A stretch of DNA of 64,000 nt, taken from Piezodorus guildinii (taxonomy: Eukaryota; Arthropoda; Insecta; Hemiptera; Pentatomidae). Below, piece by piece: positions 35,427-45,091 of this stretch (positions are counted from its first letter, which is position 1; each line of letters begins with the position of its first letter). The position numbers and the translations under genes are program-made. The notes under the pieces were generated by a model that was not told where the DNA came from, searched no databases, and saw only the letters and a list, made by a program, of their open reading frames with translations. The stretch lies in the NCBI GenBank assembly GCA_023052935.1, contig CM041297.1, forward strand, positions 46,438,417-46,502,416, written 5' to 3'.

Positions 35427-35487
<61 letters not shown>
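35422..35487. repeat. (CA)n/(TA)n followed by a 45-base T run
   Basis: A short CA stretch, about 11 TA units, then 45 T. The T run is the poly(A) tail of the minus-strand LINE that follows, so the LINE's 3' end directly abuts a TA microsatellite. Confidence 0.88.
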
Positions 35488-35490
<3 letters not shown>

Positions 35491-35814
35491 CTTTTCCTCC
35501 TATGGTAACCCCAAAGAAGGAGAGTTTATTATTTTTTGTTTATATACATGTTCCATGCCTATTTTTAGGCACACTACACGTAATCTATGTTATATTTCAC
35601 AAATTATTAAGTTTACATTATTTTGATCTTCATTTTAAACATTATATATATCGAAAAATAACAAAAATAAGATTAATTTAACATCAATCAAAAATAACTA
35701 ACAAAAGAAAATAGCTTATATTAATGTTAATTACACCTTTCAATATTTTTCAAAATTATAGTAAAGCAACTAAATATAAACAAACAAAAAAGAATGAATT
35801 TAGCACAACAAGAA

Positions 35815-38389
35815 TTACATAGACTGAGCTGCCTTCCTACAATCAGTATTAAGTTGGTTGAAGTCTATTTTGTTAACGAAATTTATAAAATATTTTTTAA
35901 ATTTTTTCATCAGTCTCTGTTCTGTTTCTGGCCAAGTCCCGTGCTCTAATATAACGTCCTGAATAAGTTTAGCTCGAATGTTGTCTAATTTCTTACAGTC
36001 GAATAGTAGGTGTCGAAAATTATGTATGTTACCATCGTGTGGACATTTGTCGTCTTGTAGTATGCTAAAGCGTTTCAAGTATTGTTTTGTTTGTCCATGT
36101 TCAGTCAGAAATTGTGTCACCTTGTAATTACTACTTAGTATGTGTTTGTAGTTGTTTAGTGTGATAGTGAACAAATCTATGAAGGCTTGGTGACTTCAGC
36201 GAAGCAGTCCAGGAACGATTCCATTTGACTACCGTCTCTTTCCTCATCTCCCCTTTGATGTAGGATATGGGAACCTTATTGTACGATATTGGAAGGTCAC
36301 TCTGAGCCGCTATCTTTGCTAGGGTGTTCGCTCGTTCGTTGCCTTCTACTCCTGAGTGTCCCTTAACCCACATAATGTTAATGTTTTTATTTTGAGTATG
36401 TAGATTCGTCAAATTAATTCGGATTTCCTCGGTTAGTCCGTCATGAATTTTCGAATTTTGGATGGAGTGTATAACGTTCATGTTGTCAGTGTAGATATTT
36501 ATGTCTGTAAATGTGTCAGTAATATTATCGAGGAGATATTCTGTTGCTCTTAGAACAGCTAGCTTCTCCGCCTGGTTGTTCGAGCATTCTGACCCCAGCT
36601 TACATTGAGCTTCAATCAGCTCAATGTCTATTGCAATTATGTTTTCGATCAAAAAGAACGCCTAAATATTTTAATGTGTCGCGATATTTTATTTTCGTTT
36701 AATTTAGGTATGTTCCGTTTCCGCGAGAAAATAATGAATCCTGTTTTTTGGGGATTAAAAGAGAGTTTGTGAAGGTTTGCCCATCTTGTTAGTCGAGAGA
36801 GGACCAGGTTTGTAACTGCTTCCAGCTCTTCAATGTTTTTCCGTTTTACCAACAGTAATACGTCATCGGCGTAAGCAATAAGATTTGTGTCACCTGGTAA
36901 TTCTATTTCAAAAATTGTGTTTATTAGAATATTCCATAATACTGGAGACAAACTAGAACCTTGTGGGGTCCCCTTACTCAACTTCTTACTAATATTGAAA
37001 GAATTAGTCTGGATCATTAATTGTCTGTGGTCTAGATAATTTTGAATGAGTTCGTAAATATTTTTAGGGCAATTATACTTTTTTAAATTTGTTAAAATCG
37101 CTGTCCACCATGCATTGTCAAATGCTCCCTTTATATCTAAGCTTACCACTAGCAAGTTCCTCTTTTGATCTAATGAAGTATTGATCTGTTCATTTAAATC
37201 ACATAGTGCATCATCTGTTCCTGACTGTGGTCTAAAAGCAAATTGTTCTTTATGTAACAAGTTGTTTGTTGATAAAAAGTGCATCAATCTATCTTTGACA
37301 ATTTTTTCAAAAACTTTACTTAACACTGGTAACATGCTAAGAGGCCTGTACGAATTCGGATCTTTTTTAGGAATTAATAATAATTTTGTTTGAAGCCCAT
37401 TTATATGGCCAGCTCCATGCTGAACAGTTTTCAGTATAAGCCTTCCATGATTCTATTTTTGTTTTCTTTAATTTCCGTTTGTAGGTCCGTTTCATGTCTA
37501 AATAATTGTTTTTCCTTAATTCTCTAAGTTGTGCATCATTAACTGTCCGCTGGTATAGTTTTCTGAGTTTGTTCGTTTGTTTTCGTAAATTGGCTAGATT
37601 GTCATTCCACCATGGAACTGTCCGATGCGAATTTTTTAGATGTTTCCCTCTAGTTTTCTTGAATGTCATATTGCTCGCTTTAATTAAAACCATGGTTATT
37701 TTCTTAGCGATAGTCTCAGTTTTCATTTTCTGAAAATTTAGGATTATTTGCTGTTCTAGTTCTACCGATTCAATGCTGTTATTACCCGAATTTAAAAATT
37801 GTTTTTCCAAATTGATATGACAATTAATTTTAAATAGTTCCCAATCTGCGTTATCAGTGCGGTAAAGAGAGTGAATTGGACTTGCACTAAGACCTATGTT
37901 TTTATTATTTAATACAATTTCGAACGTTAAGCAATTATGATCCGAAAAATTTGTTTCTTTAGATATTTTCCAATTGTTTATTCTAAAATCTTTCGTAAAA
38001 GTAGTATTGGCAAGAGTTAGATCAATATTACTTTTGCCATTCGGACTTTCGAATGTGGTCAGGTCTGATTCAAGATTAAATAGAATCAAATCCTTTGTAA
38101 GAGTAAAAGCCTCCAATATTTTCCCCTTTTCATTCGTTTGATTGTCGAACCAAAATTTAGAACGACTATTAGAATCAATTCCAATAATAATTTTTTCTTC
38201 TTTAAAGTTTGACAGAATCGTCTCCATTATTAATAGATCAGTATTTATATCTCTATTGATGCCATCGCGTGTGTAACGTTCTTGAATAAAAATCATGTCA
38301 ACGTTATTCTTTAATGTAAAAAATCTAATAAAATCTGTCGTATATTTTGAATGTCGTGCATTGATTTGTAAACATTTAAACTGTCTCAT
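35815..38389 (-). pseudogene. ORF2 pseudogene: endonuclease, RT, RNase H
   Basis: Starts MRQFKCLQINARHSKYTTDF right after ORF1. The endonuclease keeps IQE, IIIGIDSNSRS, SNIDLTLAN and FSDHN, but about 60 residues are missing between FIQERYTRDGI and the next block. After WPYKWA near 37400 a deletion and frame change lead into SYRPLSMLPVLSKVFEKIV. RT motifs follow: SLDIKGAFDNAWW (A), GTPQGSSLSPVLW (B), YADDVLLLV (C). A third, larger deletion near 36650 joins RT directly to RNase H, which shows NNQAEKLAVLRA, IYTDNMNVIHS and GHSGVEGNERANTLAK. The usual final Asp (ERAD) is Asn here. After another frameshift near 36150 the end reads FLTEHGQTKQYLKRF plus a CPHDG...H...C motif. It cannot be functional. 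Confidence 0.88.
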
Positions 38390-38390
38390 A

Positions 38391-39097
38391 TCATTTCACA
38401 AATAAATATTGTATTAAATTTAGATTTAATTTGGATTGTATGTCTGTAAATAAAAGAAAGACCAGTGGTATAGTATAGTCAGTATTTGAAACAATTTTTT
38501 GTACCTCTAAGATGTAGGAAGGACAGTTCTTATCGTAAGCTGAGTGGTCCGTTCTTCTCAGCGTCCTGGTCCTCGGGCCCTTGTTGAAGCTCTCACAGGC
38601 GATGCACTTGAGGTGCTGGGAGGTGCAGTCGCTCGATGGGTGTTTATCTCCGCATTTTGAGCAGGCGACTTCACCCCGGCAGTCTTTGACGCTGTGGTGA
38701 AACTTAAGGCATTTTGAGCATCTTTTCACCCTAAAATAGTCTTCAACGCGGACCTTCTGGTACCCCAAGCTGATGCGGTTATAAAGAAGGAGTTCTCTGG
38801 TCGCTGCATCCACCTCCAGGACAGCGTGCCTTGCTTCACTTCTCCTTGGAGTTAGAATTAAGACCGGACGAACATTTTCTTTTTCCACTCCTACATTTTG
38901 GGCTACCAAATAATCAACAATGTTCGTAAGGGTTATTTCAGGTTCTATGTTTTTTACTATTACTCTCGGCTTTCTCTTTTCTATTTTTTTATAATACACC
39001 TTGTTTGAATTTTTCACGACGTTTTCTATTTTATTTAAATCATTTTGTGTTTCGGTTTGAACTAATAAAGTACCCGTTTTCATTTGTCTAACCTTTC

Positions 39098-39100
<3 letters not shown>
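38391..39100 (-). pseudogene. ORF1 (gag-like, zinc knuckles), 5'-truncated
   Basis: The frame enters from the (TA)n tract, which adds meaningless Ile-Tyr residues; element-derived sequence starts near FRKVRQMKTG. The central part EKRKPRVIVKNIEPEITLTN resembles the RRM-like region of LINE ORF1 proteins. Zinc knuckles follow: CSKCLKFHHSVKDC (CX2CX4HX4C), CSKCGDKHPSSDC (CX2CX3HX4C), and a third beginning CIAC with an unusually long spacer of 16 residues before DHSAYDKNC. ORF1 would bind the LINE RNA. The stop lies one or two bases before the ORF2 ATG, so the two frames are tightly coupled. Confidence 0.85.

Positions 39101-39179
<79 letters not shown>
39101..39179. repeat. (TA)n microsatellite at the 5' edge of the LINE
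   Basis: About 39 perfect units. Together with the (TA)n at 35422-35443 it frames the LINE on both sides. Confidence 0.93.
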
Positions 39180-39181
<2 letters not shown>

Positions 39182-39329
39182 ACATAAACTTAATGTACAG
39201 ATGGAGGGTTTCATTATTTTAACCACTTCTTAGTATTCTTAAAAAAATAATATATTTATAGAAAATTCCAACTTTGTTTTTGAATAGGTCTAATATATGT
39301 AAGAGAATATTAAACTAAGGTATGATACA

Positions 39330-39800
39330 TATGTAGGGAAACTACTCATTGGCAGCACTCCAAAAACAATGCTAAACCAGAAGGCCCCGAGGCAATTTTC
39401 TTTTCAGACGCCTCGGAGGATTATCAGGGATTGTAGAGGAAGCAATGATTGAAACTGGGTTAGAGTGGGAATGGAGTTCGTTATGAAAGGAGTGGTACCT
39501 GGTTCGCGTCAAGTCAGCAACATAAGGAGCATTTAGGTCTTTATGGATGAGTTTATTTTATGACAAAATAAGAAGCATTGAGAATTTTGGATTGTATAGA
39601 TTGGAGACGGGAATAGTTTGATGGTTTAGTAGAGCGCCAAAGCTGTACTCCGTAAGTCCATATCGTTCTTACGACAGTCATGTAAATAAGCCTTTTGTAC
39701 TTAAGTGAAAGGTTTGAACGATTGTCCAGTGTTGAAGAAGTCCAGTGTTAAAGTGTTAAAGTAGTCGGAAACGTCGGACAGTTTCTTGTCGATTCAGTCT
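39330..39800 (-). pseudogene. Jockey-like LINE 3' fragment
   Basis: Contains the 3' UTR start ('ctactcattggcagcactcc' on the plus strand) and the end of ORF2 with 'tcagacgcctcggaggatta', ending near 'gtttcttgtcgattcagtc'. It overlaps in content with the fragment at 35236-35365, so these are two separate copies and not one split by the intervening LINE. Indels and stops throughout. Confidence 0.72.
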
Positions 39801-40365
39801 TGTTTGATGGTTATTATAATAAAAAAAAAAAATCTTTTTACAGATCCAATCAGGAACATTGTTTAACAAAGGGAGGTGAATAGTGAACAATTCATCTCTC
39901 TATAGAACCATTAGTCAGAAACAGTGTGTTTTTCAAAAGTATCGAATCTATCACTTTTCATAGTAGTTGCAATGAAAAAAGAACATATTTATCATTAAGC
40001 CTTTTGGTTGGAATAAAAGACAGGGTTCCTTTTTATAATGGTATGTTTGCGCCACCAAATTAAGGTAATTATCTTATTAAGAATTATACCTCTATTCTCA
40101 TTTAGCGTGCTAATAGTGCTATTCGTCCAGTTCCTCCTACATTATGCTAAATATTACAAATAAAACAACGATGGCTGGCTCGATTTAACGATCATGTATC
40201 TAAATAACAGAGTCATCCACCTAAATCACCACCATATTTTGTTTTTAAATCACGAATATTTGCACAGATGTTTCAAAAATCCAAGTCATTGTTTATTTAC
40301 TTGTTGTAGTTCACTTTAGGTTATTTTTTTTTTTTTTTTAACGAAAAAAATATTAATGAAATAAA
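39801..40365. other. No recognisable gene
   Basis: Nothing assignable apart from a T run near 40324-40340. Confidence 0.35.
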
Positions 40366-40368
40366 AAC

Positions 40369-40512
40369 TTTAAGATTTTTTAAAGGTAGTAAAAAATCCT
40401 TGGTTAAGCAATGGCCGTAAAATGTCACTGCGATTCCGACAGTTAAGGATTCCCACGGTTGCATCGTCCAATCAGCCACAGCAGCATAAAGTGACGTTAA
40501 ATGAATAAACAA
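40369..40512 (+). mobile_element. SINE1 copy, 5'-truncated
   Basis: Starts in the body ('agattttttaaaggtagtaa'), keeps 'aaaaaatccttggttaagc' and 'gcatcgtccaatcagccaca', and ends 'gtgacgttaaatgaataaac'. The tRNA-like head is absent. Confidence 0.78.
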
Positions 40513-40802
40513 ACAGAAAATAATTAAAACAGACTAATATTAACAAACAATTACTGCGCTGAGATGCTAAAACGTGTAACCAAAGACGAAAGGTCAAGTC
40601 CTACGAGTGGATAATCCAAATATTTTATTTATAAATTTAATATAGGTTTATTTTAATCTTCTCTAATTATTTTTTATTGTCTATTTGTACGCACTAAAAC
40701 AGATGAATAATTCAAAAATCATTCACGTTATTACATTTATCAGTAGACTCTCAAATACGGGTTTCAAGTAATCAAGTAAATAGTAAAAATGGTAAATACT
40801 AA

Positions 40803-41000
40803 AGGAGGGCGGGGTGGCGGAGGGTGTTTGCGCGCGTTGCCTAGCAACATATAACCGAAAAATATAAAACCAAATAATCCAGTTCGACTCTAGTGCTGGG
40901 GGATTTTATCTTGGCATATATCCCCCGCCCTCACCTCCTGGCCCGAGAGAACCCCCCGTATAGCCTTCAAAGGCAAGGTAAGGGTGGACATAAAAAAAAA
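40803..41000 (+). mobile_element. Possible SINE4 (tRNA-like head)
   Basis: 'gggtggcggagggtgtttgc' resembles an A box and 'ccagttcgactctagtgctg' a B box, followed by a short GC-rich body and an A-rich tail. Single copy here, no clear TSD. Confidence 0.4.
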
Positions 41001-41168
41001 AAATAAATACAAAAAAAAATTACAAAATTGTAGATACATTTATTTTTTTTTTAAATATGAGTTATAACTACAACTCTAACAAACCTGACGGACGCAATAA
41101 AATTATAATTGGCACGACAACAACTGTAAATTTCTATAATAAGGCTCAAGACCTCGTTAGCTGAATTA

Positions 41169-41992
41169 TTGGGTTGTTTTACATGAAATGTCCGTTTTTA
41201 TAGTTTCTAAAACACATAAAGGATTTTGCAGGTCTCTGTTGTTTTCTTCCGAATGTTTACATATTAATAGTAAACAGTTACTAATCATCTACCTTTGTAT
41301 TATAAACATTAGCTTCCCAATCAATTACCCACTTTTTAGTATACCTCCAAATATGAACATGGAAACACGCGATTTTCGAGTAATATTTTTATACGAGTTT
41401 AAACTCGGCCATTCAGCAGTTGAGACCGCTAAAATATTAGCAAGGCGTTTGGGGAAGGGAGTGTTAATACGGATATTCGCCTCAAACATACGGTAGAAGG
41501 AAACCCCTACCAAACAGTTAAAGGACTCTCAGCACAACTAAATTCATGTGCATCTACCGTTTCCAGACATTTAAAGTGTATTGGGAAAGTAAAAAAGCTC
41601 GATACATGGGTACCTCATGATCTCACTGAGCGGAATGTTTCAAAACATACCGTGCAAAAATTGAAAGAACTGAGCTACGAAGTTCTTTCGCACCCACCAT
41701 ATTCTCCCGACTTGTCTCCAACAGATTACCACCTGTTCAGGAATTTAGACAACTTCGTCAAAGGAAAACCTTTTTGAAAATTATGATCTAGTGAAAAGTG
41801 CGTATTCAGATTTTGTTTCACTTCAAAGCTCAGAGTTTTTCAGTTCGGGAATAAAAAATGTTGGTGTCATGTTGGGAAAAATGTGTAGAAAAAGAAGTCA
41901 AATACTTCGAATAAAATTATCTTGTTTTCATATCGTATTTTTAATAAAAATCCTTTACCTTGAAAACGGACATTTCATGTGACACAACCCAA
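41169..41992 (+). mobile_element. Mariner element, internally deleted, both TIRs present
   Basis: The ends are inverted repeats of about 30 bp: 'ttgggttgttttacatgaaa' at the left, and at the right 'catttcatgtgacacaaccc' followed by 'aa'. TTA borders both ends, consistent with a TA target. The transposase is broken. The N-terminal helix-turn-helix survives (RVIFLYEFKLGHSAVETAKI), then in another frame GKVKKLDTWVPHDLTERN, then a jump to KHTVQKLKELSYEVLSHPPY, SPDLSPTDYHLFRNL and SSEFFSSGIK. The segment that should carry the first two catalytic Asp residues is deleted. At 824 bp versus a typical 1.3 kb for mariner, about a third is missing. It could move only with transposase supplied in trans. 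Confidence 0.9.
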
Positions 41993-42099
41993 TTAAAGAG
42001 ATAATAAAGACAGGAAGGGTTGTTGTTATAACACTCCATCTGTCCCTAACATCCCTACTACTCACTCAGGTTTTCTCTAGCACATTTGCTAGACATCTC

Positions 42100-42480
42100 T
42101 AAATATATAAAATAACGCGATTTGTTTTGCCAATAACTCCTCCTAAACCACTGGACGGATTTTAATACGGTTTTCTCCATCATTATTATTGTTTCCTGAA
42201 GGTTTATCAGTAAAATACATTGCAATATAGCTTTTCTTTAAACAGGGAAAAAAATTCTGTAAGCAAGTCATCAAAAAATTATTTCTGAAATATAACCAGT
42301 AACATAGACGTATAATATATCGTTGGAAACCGCAAGATTTAGTGAATATGCAATAAAATAATTCATATAGGTTAATATAAAGTTGATGCAAAAGCCCATA
42401 AACTTATGAACACATGTTATTGGTAAAGTGGGAGGTTATAATAGTTAAACTTAAAGGATCGTGCAAGTTTTATTCTTCAT
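42100..42480 (-). repeat. Fam2, copy 2
   Basis: The reverse complement matches 10655-10950 over roughly 280 bp, ending in the 'aaaatccgtccagtggttta' block. The best-preserved pair in this family. Confidence 0.62.
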
Positions 42481-42877
42481 ATAGAATGCTTAGGAGCCGT
42501 TCTTTTCCTGTAGTTTACTGAGAAAATTTAATTTTCTTTTATATATGCTTAATTTTAAAAATAACAAAAATATTAACCGAACCAATTTTGACTAATATTT
42601 TTTTTATTTGTCGAAGATTAAATATTAATGATATATTATATATGATATGTTATATTAATGAATAGAGGTTATAAAATGGAACATATTTTCTTGCTAATCG
42701 CTCTTTTCGTAACGATGATCTAAGACTCCTAAAGCGATAAACTCTAAATCGGTCATACAGAACTTTTTTAAACATAAATGACAACAAGTCATTCAAATTC
42801 CAACTGTTATTTCTATATAGAACAAAAGACGTGATAATCAATAAAAAGTGACAATCCATTTGATTGAAGAAAAAAAA

Positions 42878-43776
42878 TCTGGTGCGGGCAACACAAGACT
42901 TTCACTTACCTCTGTTTTTAAAATCGATTAAAGAATTTTCACTTACAGTAAGAGATCAAAATGAGTGAAACCATTAAAGAATTAGTTAAATGGAATTTTT
43001 ATAGAAAAGTGTGTTTCATTAAAAAAATCTATTATATTATTATCTAAAATAATCAGTTAGTTTTATGTTTATTTCATCACTCTCTATTAACTTTTAAAAG
43101 CTTGTGTATGAGATAATAATTTTTCTAAAATCTTTAGCTTTCCAACGGCATATCAAACATGTATATTACTGCTCTTAAGTTAAAAAACGAAAAATTGCAT
43201 TAAAAAAATATTTTTTCTGTTTTCTCCTTTAGTTGGGTATCGAATTTATTCAATTTATATATTTACATGTTTTTCATCAGCGTTAACAAGATAATATAGT
43301 TATTTTTATTGAATCTACAAAATTAAAGGTACTTTAGGGAAAGAAAATTTAAAATATCGGGATTTAAGCCCTGTCAGACCATTTTAATCAGAATAAAACC
43401 TACATGATATTAAAGCCCATTAAATTTTACATCGATATAGCGAGTTTAATCAAAATCGTCGAAACCGTTTTCGAGAAAATCGAAAAAAGGTGCAAAATGC
43501 ATGCTGTAAAGTGCCTCTTCTGGTAAGCTCATTTTAATGACAAAAAGTTTTGTCACGTCTCGGGCGTATAGTTGTCTTAAATATGAAATTTCAGTTTTAT
43601 AGGACTTACCGTTTCCGCCCGGGAGTTACCACACACACACACAGACCTTTTTGCGGGACTTGGTTATTTGGACTTAGGGGACCCTAAAACTTTTATTTCC
43701 GTTGAAAACTGGAATTCGAAAATTTTCACGATCGCAATACTTCTCCTTACTATATATAGTAAGTGAAAGTAAAAAA
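42878..43776 (+). repeat. Fam1 copy B, near complete
   Basis: About 0.9 kb. Starts 'tctggtgcgggcaacacaag', with 'actttcacttacct' at 42898-42911, and ends with the near-complement 'agtaagtgaaagt' at 43758-43770, preceded by the palindrome 'tactatatatagta'. The body has 'gccctgtcagaccatttt', 'gcgagtttaatcaaaatcgt' and 'cgcccgggagttacc' plus a short (CA)n. No coding frame. Inverted termini suggest a non-autonomous DNA element (MITE or Helentron-like); the class is unresolved. Confidence 0.68.
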
Positions 43777-44399
43777 CATTCACAGGCTAGTCTAAGAATG
43801 ATTTTTGTGTAAATTATATTGGACCATATCCAACCAGTACAGAAAAAAAAAAATCTTTCTCTACTTAAAAAAATAATGTATTGAAGAAGGAAGACAAATT
43901 TGATTATTTTTTATTAATACAAAATATTCTGACTAGAATACAACTTCCTCAAGCTACTTTTAATAAAAAGAAAAAGAGAAGCTAAAAAAGTTCTAATAAA
44001 CAGAAAACCCTGAAATGTCCATCAACTCGAACATAGTACAAACTTTAATCTATTTAAATTATAAATATGACACATCATAGAATTTATTTTTAAATATCCC
44101 ATTTCCCGAAAACACATTATAAAACAAAACATTTTAATGTCGCTTCTGATTTGCGGGAGAGCTGCCGGACCCCTTGCCAAAATATTCTCGCCCTCAAAGC
44201 TTGAGGCATGATGAAATATTAGTTTAGCCGCCACTGGGCCGCGGGCCAAGAGGACCACAGCAATAAACAATTAAATTGTAACTAGGGTGTCAGTTATTAT
44301 TTTATGAAATTAAATTAATTAATCAATCAAACTAAAATAACTTATTAGAATTTAGATATAATAAAAAACATTTACAAGTTGTCTTTAATAATGTTAATT
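43777..44399. other. No recognisable gene
   Basis: AT-rich with an 82-codon minus-strand frame at 44022-44270 that lacks any known motif. Confidence 0.35.
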
Positions 44400-44800
44400 T
44401 TGATATATGAAAACGCTGGAAATTATTACACAATGGCTTATTATTTCCAAATAACTATATTGTGGTATAGGGGATCCCGTAGCTGAGTGGCTAGCGCGCT
44501 AGTCTCTCATACTAAATATTGTGAGTTCGAATCCCAGTCCCAGAGGGACTTTTTCAAGAATTAATTAAATGGGGACTCACTCACAGCCCTCTCCCGGGGT
44601 ATGTGAGACCCGTCAGCAAAATGGTGGTCACTCATTAAATTAGGCGTAGGGAGTGATGACCCTACCCTATAAAATACATCTCTCAGGAGATTACACCGCG
44701 AGGCCAAGGGCCTACACGGCCTGTCGCGTCAGTGGAAGAAGAAGAAGATATTAGAGTATAACCGTTTATGGCTGCTAATCTTTTTGATTTTCTGTTGATC
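44400..44800 (+). repeat. Family C copy, split by SINE2
   Basis: Left part ends '...aataactatattgtggtata'; right part resumes 'agtataaccgtttatggctg'. In the uninterrupted copy at 18590-18660 these parts are continuous. Confidence 0.55.
44470..44749 (+). mobile_element. SINE2 copy nested in family C
   Basis: The clearest tRNA-like head in this family: A box 'gtagctgagtggctagcgcg', B box 'gtgagttcgaatcccagtcc', then the 'gggtatgtgagacccgtcag' and 'ggcctgtcgcgtcagtgg' blocks and a (GAA)n tail. A (g)tata motif borders both sides, too short to call a TSD firmly. Confidence 0.82.
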
Positions 44801-45091
44801 ACGGTTTATTAATTCTAAAACTCCATACATAGCTTTCTCTATCTTCAAAAATAACAGTTATGTGCGTATTTATTGGTAAATTTCACTTGTTTTCTTTATT
44901 ATTTATAATTTATCGCGTTTTTTTTTTGTTTTGTTTTTTGTGAACAATTTTTTTTTTTTTTTTTTTTATTTATTTATTGTAATTTACAACTGTATTAAAC
45001 AACACAATAAGTAAATATGAGGAATGAAAAAAAAATGTCATGAAAATGTCTTGAGAAAGAACAACCCAGTGGTAGCACTTCACTAACTATT

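Larger units (their letters stand above)
35444..39100 (-). mobile_element. R1/LOA/I-group LINE, 5'-truncated and internally deleted
   Basis: Read on the minus strand: partial ORF1 with zinc knuckles, ORF2 with APE endonuclease, RT, RNase H and a C-terminal Cys/His segment, a 3' UTR (35488-35814) and poly(A). The RT motif SLDIKGAFDNAWW and the presence of RNase H place it in the R1/LOA/I assemblage; RNase H argues for LOA or I over classic R1. Compared with complete relatives it lacks three blocks: within the endonuclease, between endonuclease and RT, and between RT and RNase H. (TA)n lies immediately outside both ends. Confidence 0.88.

Noticed and set aside
35236..39800. One Jockey-like copy split by the R1/LOA/I-type LINE
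   Set aside because: Both outer fragments contain the same 3' UTR and stop region, so they are two separate copies and not halves of one.
44470..44560. tRNA gene
   Set aside because: A and B boxes are good, but there is no complete cloverleaf, the sequence continues into a conserved 200-bp body and the unit recurs with TSDs, so it is a SINE head. The same applies to 26646 and to the SINE1 heads.
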